From NCBI GenBank assembly GCA_964367715.1, contig CAYIYO010000032.1:1-21717 (forward strand): a stretch of 21,717 nt of DNA, given 5' to 3'. The translations under genes were made by a program, and so were the position numbers. The notes under the pieces were generated by a model. That model was not told where the DNA came from and did not search any database. It saw nothing but the letters and a program-made list of their open reading frames with translations. The stretch is from CAYIYO01 sp964367715 (lineage in GTDB: Bacteria; Chlamydiota; Chlamydiia; Chlamydiales; Criblamydiaceae). Positions 14,863 to 21,717 of the stretch are shown piece after piece. The first letter of the stretch is position 1, and each line of letters begins with the position of its first letter.

Positions 14863-15722
14863 GATGCGTTCTCACGATTAATGTATTTTATAGTGTCGAT
14901 CAACTGTTCTGTTAATAGAGGGGTATAAACAGGAATAGCGGATTCCGAAAAATGCTTTTTGATGATGGCGGCGCGTCCGGTGTCGAGACGATGCGTCAGG
15001 TGCCATAAAAAGTCGGGATGTTGCCCTGAAATTGCTGCTGCAAGACGCAACAATCCTCTTTTATGGAGGATATTGTGAAGGGTTTCAGGATCTTCTTTCC
15101 ATGCCGAGAGATCAATTTCTGTCAGTTGTATTTTATGCGGTTTTCGTAGGAGCGTGTTCAAAAATTTTTGTTGCGGAACAGAGAGACAGGTGTAAATTTG
15201 TTTTAAACGGTTTTTGTCGACGATACGCTGTATTTTGTCCGCTAAATCATACATGCTTAATCGATCGACCAAGAGAGTGAGAGCGGCTTTATCCATTGAA
15301 AGGAGAACTGATAGCGGTGTAGGGGGTAGAAGGGCGACGGGAAGAGAAGGTTTGTCGTCCGCTTTCGCATACAGAGCATTTAAAAGGTGTTTGCTGACTC
15401 GAGGGGAGAGCGCTGTGGTCGGTTGAGGGATATTCAACAAACGGGCAAGTGGTTGTCGATAGGAGGGAGGAAGTGCGCAAAGGTAACAGGGTAGTAGTGA
15501 AGAAGGAACGATTTTTAAGAGAGGAGGAAGCCACGAATAGTGAAGTTGGCTAAAAAATGTAGAAGGATCGATCACGAGGGTGCTAGGAGCCCCTTCCCCT
15601 ATTTCGATTTGTAAGGGAGCGTCTCTTTCGTGGGTGGGAAGGCGGCGTAAAAGGGAGTCTTCTCTTCCATTATGGGCATGATTCAATAAAACTTTTAGTA
15701 TTAATCTGCTTTTTGCATGCAT
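14859..15722 (-). CDS. CT560-like type III secretion cluster protein (SctK candidate)
   Basis: 287 residues, soluble, with no signal peptide or clear membrane segment. It lies between sctJ and sctL, the place of CT560 in C. trachomatis and of sctK in Ysc-type operons (yscJ-yscK-yscL). Visible features are a Pro/Leu-rich first half (many PP pairs, 60-145) and a helical second half (150-285) with a LADKIQRIVDKNRLKQIYTC segment. SctK proteins are poorly conserved sorting-platform adaptors between SctD and SctQ/SctL. I assign SctK-like only from position. The start at 15722 has a weak GGTGAA before it. The stop overlaps the sctL start by 4 nt. Confidence 0.85.
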   Translation of the reverse strand: MHAKSRLILKVLLNHAHNGREDSLLRRLPTHERDAPLQIEIGEGAPSTLVIDPSTFFSQLHYSWLPPLLKIVPSSLLPCYLCALPPSYRQPLARLLNIPQPTTALSPRVSKHLLNALYAKADDKPSLPVALLPPTPLSVLLSMDKAALTLLVDRLSMYDLADKIQRIVDKNRLKQIYTCLSVPQQKFLNTLLRKPHKIQLTEIDLSAWKEDPETLHNILHKRGLLRLAAAISGQHPDFLWHLTHRLDTGRAAIIKKHFSESAIPVYTPLLTEQLIDTIKYINRENAS

Positions 15723-15743
15723 TAATTCACCACGCCATTACTA

Positions 15744-16757
15744 CTATTTCTTGACGTCGACATCGATGTCCCCTTCAAAATCCCGTGTCTCATCGGCTTC
15801 GTCTACTGACTCTTCTTCTTGGCTTTCATTTTCAGTTTTCTCTTCTACTATTGTATCTGTTTGTGGTTCAAAATGAATCGGTTTTAAAGAAAATAGTTGT
15901 TTTACTCCCCCGTTCACTTTAAATAACGGGTACATTTTCCATCCAATCCATACAAGCGTCATCGAGAGAAGAAGAATGAGGATACTGAAAGTAAAAAACA
16001 CGATTCTGAAGCGTGTTAAAGAGTCTTTTGCGATGATGAGAGACCAGATATTTATCCACTGCTTGTCTTCGTCGCTTTTTTGTGAGTATCCACCGGGAGG
16101 CATTTCATTATAGCGTGCACGGTCGGGGATGAGGGTTACATTGTCATATTTCAGGCCTGTGATACTTGAGGTCACGAGCTGTTTGATTTTTGTTGCTAAG
16201 TGACTGTTAGGATCATCTAAAATTCCGGAATGCTTCACGTAGATTGAGGCTGTGATGTCTTTTTTTGGGGCGTTTGGATTTAGGGGATCGTCTTCTGGGA
16301 AGGAGAGTTGAACTTCAGCGTCGAGGATTCCATCAATTTTACGAATTGTGCTGGCAATTTGTTCTGATAGACCGGCTTGATAACGAATTTTTTCTTGAAG
16401 ATCGGTAGGGACGAGGCCGACATTACCGAAGATGTTGAGAAGGCTTTGGCTTTTGCGGCGTGGCAATCCTGCGTTATTGAGGAGTGACATGGCTTTTGTG
16501 CCTTCGTCGTAGTCGACTGAGATGTCCCATAGGGCGATCGTAGTGCCTCCCGGATTTGCTTCAGTGCTACGCATTTTTGTTGCTTGGATGCCTTTGGAGT
16601 TCAGGTAGACCACAATTTCATTTGCTTCTCTTTCGTCCAGGCCATTGACAACTGTGCGTTTTGATTCGCAACTGGTTGCTAGAGTGAGTAGGAAGGCAAG
16701 TAGAAAAAAGAGGCGGAAGTGATGGAATAGAGAATGTTTTTTAATAGTAGCAATCAT
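15744..16757 (-). CDS. sctJ: Type III secretion inner-ring lipoprotein SctJ
   Basis: 337-residue SctJ/YscJ/FliF-type lipoprotein that forms the inner-membrane ring of the injectisome. A lipoprotein signal ends in the lipobox LATSC (lipid-bearing C30). The YscJ domain follows (about 34-215: NGLDEREANEIVVYLNSKGI, LPRRKSQSL, LSEQIASTIRKIDGILDAEV). A C-terminal TM helix spans about 252-274 and the cytoplasmic tail is acidic (304-335). I place the start at 16757 because AGGA stands about five bases before this ATG and the signal peptide begins there. An in-frame ATG at 16835 would add 26 residues without a proper signal start. It is the first gene of the minus-strand T3SS run. Confidence 0.94.
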   Translation of the reverse strand: MIATIKKHSLFHHFRLFFLLAFLLTLATSCESKRTVVNGLDEREANEIVVYLNSKGIQATKMRSTEANPGGTTIALWDISVDYDEGTKAMSLLNNAGLPRRKSQSLLNIFGNVGLVPTDLQEKIRYQAGLSEQIASTIRKIDGILDAEVQLSFPEDDPLNPNAPKKDITASIYVKHSGILDDPNSHLATKIKQLVTSSITGLKYDNVTLIPDRARYNEMPPGGYSQKSDEDKQWINIWSLIIAKDSLTRFRIVFFTFSILILLLSMTLVWIGWKMYPLFKVNGGVKQLFSLKPIHFEPQTDTIVEEKTENESQEEESVDEADETRDFEGDIDVDVKK

Positions 16758-16842
16758 ATTTTCCTCAAATGGCATGTTATTTGGGATAATATCAAAAAAA
16801 TGAGAAAATAGAAAGTTATACTGAAATGAATGCATTAATTAC

Positions 16843-16867
16843 CACAGAGCTCACAGAGAACACAGAG
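16843..16867 (+). repeat. Three CACAGAG units at 9-base spacing
   Basis: CACAGAG occurs at 16843-16849, 16852-16858 and 16861-16867, exactly nine bases apart, in the sctJ upstream region. ACCACAGAG...CACAGAG text of this type is a dispersed intergenic motif I have seen in other bacterial genomes. Its role is unknown to me. Confidence 0.6.
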
Positions 16868-16897
16868 AGACAGAACTTTCAAGAGTCCTATAAAAGG

Positions 16898-16945
16898 TAT
16901 ACACAAGTGAATTCAAAAACCGATTCTTGATTTCACTTGTGTATA
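16898..16945. mobile_element. Short MITE derivative (44 bp plus TA duplication)
   Basis: TATACACAAGTGAATTCAAA opens the element, and the far end reads TTTCACTTGTGTATA. The right half is the reverse complement of the left arm of the 160-bp element, including the ATCAAGAATCGG variant, so this is an internally deleted relative. TA flanks lie at 16898-16899 and 16944-16945. It lies 37 bases past the lipA stop and upstream of sctJ. As RNA it could form a hairpin ending lipA transcripts. Confidence 0.85.
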
Positions 16946-16982
16946 TAAAAAAATAAATTCAAAAATAGTTGCTAACTATTTG

Positions 16983-17960
16983 TTATTCAGTAGGTTGAAA
17001 TTTCTCTAGAACGAGTGCGGCATTATAGCTGGAGCGAACAAAAGGACCGCAATACATGTGGCGGATGCCAATCGAATGCCCATATTCTTCGTAATGCTTA
17101 AAGAGTGCAGGAGTAATAAATTCTTTGACTCTTAGCTTGTTATGGTTCGCTTGCAGGTATTGACCGATCGTGATGACCGCGCAGCCTGCGGTATGTAAAT
17201 CGAGGATTGTCTCTTCCACCTGTTGTGGGGTTTCTCCTAAACCGACCATGATTCCTGATTTTATGATTAGTTCAGGAGTGTGGCGACGTTCGTGCGCGGC
17301 CTTTAGTATTTCTAGTGTGCGGTCGTAAGTGGCTTTGTGACGAACGCGTGGGGATAGTGCGCGGACGGTTTCGATGTTGTGATTAAAAATGTCCGGCTTT
17401 GCTCCAAGGACTGTATCGAGAGCATCGAGGTCACCATTGAAATCGGAAGTGAGCAGTTCGATTGTACACGTAGGAGAGGCAGCGCGGACAGCGTCGACAA
17501 CGGCGGCGATGTGGTTTGCTCCTTGAAGAGGGATGTCGTCGCGGGCAACCATTGTGATGACGACATGTTTGAGGTTAAGTTTCACTACGGAATCGGCAAC
17601 ACGTTGAGGTTCGTCTTCTTCCAGCGCTTTCGGAGTTTTAGAAAAATCGATATCGCAGAATCCGCATGCACGCGTGCACTCTTTTCCCATGATTAAAAAT
17701 GTCGCAGTCTTTTTTGACCAGCATTCTAGTAAGTTGGGGCAACGCGCTTCTTCGCAGACGGTGGGGAGACGATTTTCGGCGAGGATTTGTCCGGTCGACC
17801 ACAAGTCGTTGCCTTGCGGGAGTTTACGATGAAGCCAGGAGGGGAAGCGTCCGGGCCCGACAATGCGTGCGTCGTCCAGCGTTTCTGGATTTTCTGGAAG
17901 GATATTGAGTTTGCGTTTTTTTATTGTGGGCGAAGGATTGAAGTTGTCTTGTTGGAGCAT
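16983..17960 (-). CDS. lipA: Lipoyl synthase LipA
   Basis: 325-residue radical-SAM enzyme that inserts two sulfurs into protein-bound octanoyl groups to make lipoyl cofactor. Auxiliary-cluster cysteines are C69, C74 and C80 (CEEARCPNLLEC); the radical-SAM cluster CTRACGFC uses C95, C99 and C102. The C-terminal RSSY (309-312), whose Ser ligates the auxiliary cluster, is intact. The usual TSVxRDD motif reads TMVARDD here. The start at 17960 has GAGG about 8 bases upstream. It follows lpdA by 16 bases, so the two form an operon whose products serve the same 2-oxoacid dehydrogenase complexes. It depends on Fe-S supply, for which the suf genes in this window are the obvious source. Confidence 0.97.
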   Translation of the reverse strand: MLQQDNFNPSPTIKKRKLNILPENPETLDDARIVGPGRFPSWLHRKLPQGNDLWSTGQILAENRLPTVCEEARCPNLLECWSKKTATFLIMGKECTRACGFCDIDFSKTPKALEEDEPQRVADSVVKLNLKHVVITMVARDDIPLQGANHIAAVVDAVRAASPTCTIELLTSDFNGDLDALDTVLGAKPDIFNHNIETVRALSPRVRHKATYDRTLEILKAAHERRHTPELIIKSGIMVGLGETPQQVEETILDLHTAGCAVITIGQYLQANHNKLRVKEFITPALFKHYEEYGHSIGIRHMYCGPFVRSSYNAALVLEKFQPTE

Positions 17961-17976
17961 ATGACCGCCTCGCTTA

Positions 17977-19377
17977 TCATGGTCGTTTTTTTATCGGTAG
18001 ATGAAGAGGGGTTCCCTCTGCCATCAGTGCGGCTTCTAGCCATCCTTCTGCTGCTGTAGGGTGGGCATGCATTGTTTCGCTGATGCATTCTACTGTCATC
18101 TCATTAGCGATGACCACTCCCATTTCGGCAATGAGGGTGGCGGCGTCGTAGCCAATGACTTGAGCACCCAGCACTTGCTTTGTTTTGTTGTCGATGACGA
18201 TTTGTGCAAACCCTTCTGTTTCCATGATGGCTTGCGATTTTCCTAGCGCTTGGAAAGGAAACTGTCCGATTGCTGCATCATATCCCGCATCGCGCGCTTG
18301 CTGTAGACTCATGCCGACCGTCCCGATTTCCGGGTCAGTGAAGATGGCGGAAGGGACTGCATTGTAGTGCATCCGTGCAGATTCACCTGTGGCATTGCGT
18401 GCAGCGACTAGTCCTTGGTGGGAGGCGACGTGGGCGAGCCACCATTTTGAGGCGATGTCTCCGATGGCATAGATTCCAGGAACAGTTGTTTCCATTTTGT
18501 CGTTAACCTCGACCATACCATTTTCTTTGACGAGGACTCCGGCTTTTTCGAGACCGATATTTGCGGTATTCAGTGACCGCCCAACGGCTACCAGGGCACA
18601 TTCTGCTTCGTACGATTTTCCTTGTGGCAGCCTGACGGTGATGGTTGCATTTGTGTGATCGATCCCTTCGACTTTTGCATTCGTTTCAATGTGAATGCCT
18701 TTTTTCTTGAATGCCCTTGTGAGGGCGTTTGAAATTGTTTGGCATTCCATGGGGAGCAACGTGGGCATCCATTCGAGGAGAGTGACTTCCACTCCTAGCG
18801 CATTGTAAAGCGAAGCAAATTCGCATCCGATGACGCCTCCACCGATAATGGCAATACTTTTTGGTAGAGCTGTCAGGGCAAGGAGAGAGGTGGAGTCGTG
18901 AATTTTTTTATAATCAAATGGAAAGGCAGGAATGCCACGCGGTTCAGAGCCAGTGGCGAGGATAATTTTATCGGCAGTTAAAATTGCATTGTCGATGCCG
19001 TTGACTTTTACTTCGTTGGCAGAGAGCAGCTTACCGTAGCCTTGAAAAACCGTGATGTTGTTTGTGGCGATGAGACCGGTTAAGCTGGTTCGAATTTTTT
19101 TTACCACATCATCTTTGCGTTCGGCCATCTTAGCATAGTCAAAATGTGCGTTGGCGAGAGAGATGCCAAACTCTTGGGCGTGCTGAACTTTTTTCCAGAC
19201 AGAGGCGTTTGCAATTAAAGTTTTGGAGGGAATACATCCTCGATTTAAGCAGGTACCCCCCAATTCTTTTGCTTCGATAAGGGCAACGCGTGCGCCTTTT
19301 TGTGCGGCTTTAATTGCTGCAGGATATCCCCCAGGGCCCCCACCAATCACAATAATGTCAAAGTTTTTCTGTTCCAT
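17977..19377 (-). CDS. lpdA: Dihydrolipoamide dehydrogenase (E3)
   Basis: 466-residue flavoprotein that reoxidises dihydrolipoamide of pyruvate/2-oxoglutarate dehydrogenase complexes with NAD. FAD-binding GGGPGG is near 12-17. The redox disulfide is C43/C48 in GGTCLNRGCIPSK. The NAD-binding segment is IAIIGGGVIGCEFASLYNAL, the second FAD contact is YAIGDI, and the active-site His/Glu lie in HAHPTAAE near the C-terminus. I favour the ATG at 19377 because family members begin a few residues before the FAD motif. An in-frame ATG at 19398 adds seven residues, and neither start has a good Shine-Dalgarno sequence. It heads the lpdA-lipA operon and is divergent from the zinc-ribbon gene. Confidence 0.96.
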   Translation of the reverse strand: MEQKNFDIIVIGGGPGGYPAAIKAAQKGARVALIEAKELGGTCLNRGCIPSKTLIANASVWKKVQHAQEFGISLANAHFDYAKMAERKDDVVKKIRTSLTGLIATNNITVFQGYGKLLSANEVKVNGIDNAILTADKIILATGSEPRGIPAFPFDYKKIHDSTSLLALTALPKSIAIIGGGVIGCEFASLYNALGVEVTLLEWMPTLLPMECQTISNALTRAFKKKGIHIETNAKVEGIDHTNATITVRLPQGKSYEAECALVAVGRSLNTANIGLEKAGVLVKENGMVEVNDKMETTVPGIYAIGDIASKWWLAHVASHQGLVAARNATGESARMHYNAVPSAIFTDPEIGTVGMSLQQARDAGYDAAIGQFPFQALGKSQAIMETEGFAQIVIDNKTKQVLGAQVIGYDAATLIAEMGVVIANEMTVECISETMHAHPTAAEGWLEAALMAEGTPLHLPIKKRP

Positions 19378-19500
19378 ATGCGACTTAGGATAGCGCATTT
19401 CGATTTCTTTTCGACAAAAAAAATATCGATTTTTGAAAAAACTTGAGGCTTATCTTTGGGCACTGTACCATAAGAATTCTCTTGCATAAAAGATACTCTA

Positions 19501-19506
19501 TATAAT
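19501..19506 (+). promoter_or_regulatory. Candidate -10 box for the zinc-ribbon gene
   Basis: A perfect TATAAT lies 11 bases before the ATG at 19518, which would put transcription start only a few bases from the start codon. TTGCAT at 19482-19487 is the best upstream hexamer, but the spacer is only 13 bases. No Shine-Dalgarno sequence precedes the ATG, so the mRNA may be leaderless. Confidence 0.4.
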
Positions 19507-19517
19507 ACCTAGATAAT

Positions 19518-19991
19518 ATGACCGATAAAAATACCAAAAAAAAGCTATGTTGGAATTGCGAAGGACGCGTCCCCTTTGACGAAGAAAACTGCACCTATTG
19601 TGGCGTTTATTTAAGTCCGATTTCTGTCAGTGGGTACGAAGGGGATGAGCAGGAGGAGCAAGCACCGACTCCTCTTTATCGGATGGAGTCTAATCAGGAA
19701 CATTCACAGGAGCATCGTGCGCCTTATCAAACGCAAAGTGAAGAAACAACCACTGCCCTGCCTACCTCTGATGATGACCTTCAACAGATGAAGACAGTCC
19801 TCACTCCGTTGTCGCTTTTGCTTTCGGGATCCGTCTTTTTCTTGTTTGGATTAGTTTTATTTCTCTTCTCTTCGGAAAATGGCCTCTTCACCCTGCAATG
19901 GAATGCGACTCTCTGGCCCTACTACTTTGTTTTGGGGATCGCCATGCTATTTTTTGGATGGAGAACTCTTCGTCATCTCGACGAATATTAA
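19518..19991 (+). CDS. Zinc-ribbon membrane protein, hypothetical
   Basis: 157 residues. The N-terminal zinc ribbon is CWNC (C11, C14) and CTYC (C25, C28). An acidic, Gln/Glu/Ser/Thr-rich linker follows (about 38-90), then two hydrophobic helices (about 96-118 and 131-147) and a short charged tail. It is therefore a small membrane protein with a cytosolic metal-binding head. The function is unknown. A small gene beside lpdA also occurs in C. trachomatis (CT556), and this may be its counterpart, though I cannot verify that. There is no Shine-Dalgarno sequence at this ATG. The stop codon overlaps that of the convergent glycosyltransferase gene by two bases, and no terminator lies between them. 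Confidence 0.8.
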   Translation: MTDKNTKKKLCWNCEGRVPFDEENCTYCGVYLSPISVSGYEGDEQEEQAPTPLYRMESNQEHSQEHRAPYQTQSEETTTALPTSDDDLQQMKTVLTPLSLLLSGSVFFLFGLVLFLFSSENGLFTLQWNATLWPYYFVLGIAMLFFGWRTLRHLDEY

Positions 19992-21346
19992 TTTTTTCTT
20001 TGTAAAAGAGTCGTTATTTGAGGAGCAAATGTTTCGTCTGGAACGATAATTTTTGCATTTTTTTTGTCGACCAAATGGAGTGCATTGCCCTTTTCCCACA
20101 AAGCAAAGCCTTCTTCTGGTTTTACATCAGGATTTTTACTCTTTAATTTGTTGGCCTCAGAATGTAGGAAAATTTGACCCTTTGCTGTTGCAGAAAGCTC
20201 CATTGTTGTCATTCCTCCACTGCCAAACACACCGAAATCTGCGCGATGCATCAACGGTGCAAACGTATCCGCGCTTTGCATTCCCATTGGAATGATTTCA
20301 AGGTTAGAGGCGAATGACTCTTTTTGGGAATCGATCTTTTCTTTTAGCTCTTTATAAAGGGAATTTGTTCCTGGTTCATGCTTTCCTGTTGCAACAAATA
20401 ATTTTATTTTTTTTGGAGAATCGGGATTGTCTTTTGCAGCGTTAATGATTCCTTGGACATAAGCTATTGTTGCTTCCCGTGTCACTTGACTGCCAATGGA
20501 AATCATTCCAATTAAGTCATCGTCTTCGATATTAAATGTATGCGAATCATCGGTAGTTAGTGGATCGAAGCGTTCTTCTTCGTTATTGATCGTGATCGTA
20601 ATACTTTTAATTGTATGTCGTTGATCGTTATCAATATAGGGCTGGAAAGGCTCTCTGATAGGATAGGTTGAGTAGCAAATTTGGTCAAGGGTAAGTCCAA
20701 AGTGTTCTTTCCACCACTCATTTTGACGACGAATGAATTCCTCATCTTTTTCATCAGCACCTTGTTTAAAGGGAGAAGGGCCTGCCAGTTTGAAGATTGC
20801 TTTGTCTTTATCAGAGAGAGTTTTTGCGGGATCCGCAAAGCTGCATACATATTCGGTTGCAATTTCTGTGGAAACTTTAGTGACCTTTATTTTGCGTTCA
20901 AACATCCAATTAATGAGGCGTGCAGCACGTATAAATGCTTTAGTTCCAATTGGTTGTGTGTCAACAATGTGGGTGATAGAAGGATCCTTGTACAGTTTCC
21001 TTACAGTCCATAAAAAGATGGGAAGAAAAAATAAGAAATCTGCGAGTTGGTGACGAGGAATCCATAAAATGGTTCCTTTTACCAGTTGCTCTTGGGCTTC
21101 AATGTCTCCTGCCGCTTTGGCTTCGTTCCAGTCTTTAATGCAATAGTAGCTTAACCATTTAGGGAGTGTGTCTTGGAGTGCGTCTGCTTGGACGTACTCC
21201 ACGTTATTTTTTTTTATTTTTTCTGCGATGCCTTTCATTAATTGAAGATGACCGGCTCCTCCGTGAGAGGTAATGCCGAGAACTTTTGTTTCCTCTTTAA
21301 AAGAGTAATCAAAAAGGGGACTAGGAGTAATATTAATTGAAGTCAT
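19988..21346 (-). CDS. GT-B-like glycosyltransferase (MGDG synthase/MurG-like fold), hypothetical
   Basis: 452 residues. An N-terminal glycine motif SHGGAGH (27-33) and a C-terminal GSGGMTTMELSATAKGQIFL (375-394) resemble the acceptor- and nucleotide-sugar-binding ends of GT28/MGDG-synthase-like enzymes (GG..T..E pattern). IGSQVTRE at 284-291 fits the start of the second Rossmann domain. A hydrophobic stretch (102-119) may bind membrane. The substrate is unknown; lipid or host-directed glycosylation are both possible. I place the start at the ATG 21346; a TTG at 21382 would add 12 residues without a ribosome site. The region upstream is very A/T-rich. The gene stands alone, convergent with the zinc-ribbon gene. 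Confidence 0.75.
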   Translation of the reverse strand: MTSINITPSPLFDYSFKEETKVLGITSHGGAGHLQLMKGIAEKIKKNNVEYVQADALQDTLPKWLSYYCIKDWNEAKAAGDIEAQEQLVKGTILWIPRHQLADFLFFLPIFLWTVRKLYKDPSITHIVDTQPIGTKAFIRAARLINWMFERKIKVTKVSTEIATEYVCSFADPAKTLSDKDKAIFKLAGPSPFKQGADEKDEEFIRRQNEWWKEHFGLTLDQICYSTYPIREPFQPYIDNDQRHTIKSITITINNEEERFDPLTTDDSHTFNIEDDDLIGMISIGSQVTREATIAYVQGIINAAKDNPDSPKKIKLFVATGKHEPGTNSLYKELKEKIDSQKESFASNLEIIPMGMQSADTFAPLMHRADFGVFGSGGMTTMELSATAKGQIFLHSEANKLKSKNPDVKPEEGFALWEKGNALHLVDKKNAKIIVPDETFAPQITTLLQRKN

Positions 21347-21488
21347 TATAAAAATCTTTATTAAAAAATTGTTTTTAATCAAATTAAATTAAAAAGCTTT
21401 GTTACTAAGATTAAATAATAACAGCAATGCTTTTTTAATGAAATGATTCAGTGGTTGTTCAATACCTAAATTATACAGAGGAAAGCTT
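21347..21488. other. A/T-rich intergenic region upstream of the glycosyltransferase
   Basis: I see no gene, RNA or strong terminator here. It must contain the promoter of the minus-strand glycosyltransferase and perhaps that of the truncated plus-strand frame at 21489. TATA-like hexamers are numerous, but none stands out with a matching -35 box. Confidence 0.4.
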
Positions 21489-21530
21489 ATGCAAGCTATA
21501 TTTTTATTTTCCATTGTCATACCAAAATAG
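21489..21530 (+). pseudogene. Gene start cut off by the longer repeat (13 codons left)
   Basis: AGAGGA at 21477-21482 followed by ATG at 21489 is a well-formed translation start. The frame reads MQAIFLFSIVIPK and then stops at TAG 21528-21530, inside the left terminus of repeat copy 3 (from 21515). The first residues are hydrophobic, as in a signal peptide or membrane helix. The simplest reading is a gene whose 5' end survives upstream of an insertion. A chance match cannot be excluded. Confidence 0.35.
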
Positions 21531-21717
21531 AAATTTCAGCTGCTCCTCCGTATAATTATGTTGGTCTTTCAGACCTCAATTTATTTTTATTTCTTATCCA
21601 GGCCTCCACTCCGCTGCGCTGCGTTCCGACCTTCGCTTTAAGATGCCGGCTCTTTGAGCGTGATGCAAATCGCTATCTACTTCATCAAAAATGCCAAACT
21701 CCAGCATCGCTATCGCG
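21515..21717 (+). repeat. Longer dispersed repeat, copy 3, with left terminus (runs off the window)
   Basis: It starts with a 23-bp terminus (21515-21537) that is the exact reverse complement of 5328-5350. The body from 21551 matches copy 2 from 5121, including the palindrome GGTCTTTCAGACC (21563-21575) and the GC-rich CCGCTGCGCTGCGTTCCGAC stretch. The site where copy 1 carries the 160-bp MITE is uninterrupted here (TGATGCAAATCGC, 21661-21673). The right end lies outside the window. Confidence 0.8.

Noticed and set aside
16758..16835. Upstream ATG extension of sctJ
   Set aside because: It would put 26 residues before a good lipoprotein signal peptide, and the Shine-Dalgarno sequence stands before the inner ATG at 16757.
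17537..17547. Altered TSVxRDD motif in LipA (TMVARDD) as a sign of inactivity
   Set aside because: Both cysteine triads and the RSSY serine are intact. I recall a similar variant in chlamydial LipA, so this looks like lineage variation.
21347..21382. TTG start extension of the glycosyltransferase
   Set aside because: No ribosome site precedes it, and the added residues are an A/T-rich Lys/Asn/Ile string. The ATG at 21346 is preferred.

Overview
The window looks like part of the chromosome of an environmental (Chlamydia-related) member of the Chlamydiae, for example a Parachlamydia-, Waddlia- or Simkania-type amoeba symbiont. The main reason is gene order. The minus-strand run lpdA-lipA-sctJ-(CT560-like gene)-sctL-sctR-sctS-sctT matches the order I recall for Chlamydia trachomatis CT557-CT564, and the plus-strand run sufB-sufC-sufD-sufS matches CT684-CT687. 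Species cannot be assigned from sequence alone.

Layout. 1-301: repeats only. A fragment of a longer dispersed repeat is interrupted by a 160-bp palindromic MITE-like element. 302-2053: PhoR-like sensor histidine kinase. 2113-5038: three coupled genes (MoxR AAA+ ATPase, DUF58/vWA-like protein, BatD-like membrane protein) of the kind that act together in envelope or protein-complex maturation. 5026-5350: a short MITE that supplies the stop codon of the last of these genes, then a second copy of the longer repeat. 5437-5901: small hydrophobic, Inc-like hypothetical protein. 5996-11697: sufBCDS for Fe-S cluster assembly, followed directly by a Sua5-type threonylcarbamoyl-AMP synthase. 11711-11820: a diverged MITE plus half of a typical one, between convergent genes. 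11840-16757 (minus): type III secretion genes sctJ-sctK candidate-sctL-sctR-sctS-sctT, ending in a small secreted charged-helix protein. 16843-16945: a CACAGAG triplet repeat and a short MITE. 16983-19377 (minus): lipA and lpdA for lipoate-dependent dehydrogenases. 19518-19991: zinc-ribbon membrane protein. 19988-21346 (minus): GT-B-like glycosyltransferase. 21489 to the end: a truncated reading frame cut by a third copy of the longer repeat, which runs off the window.

How the genes fit together. LipA is a radical-SAM Fe-S enzyme, so the Suf system would supply its clusters, and LpdA is the E3 subunit of the complexes that LipA lipoylates. SctJ/L/R/S/T build the inner-membrane ring, sorting platform and export gate of the type III injectisome used for host interaction. 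The Inc-like and charged-helix proteins are possible but unproven clients or accessories.

The most unusual content is a family of TA-flanked hairpin elements, all intergenic, with a full-length copy (160 bp), internally deleted copies (44-45 bp), single-arm fragments and a diverged subfamily. One insertion can be proved from the window itself, because it sits in a repeat whose uninterrupted copies also occur here. Both ends of the window lie in the same repeat, so the window may be a contig bounded by repeats. No tRNA, rRNA or CRISPR array was seen.
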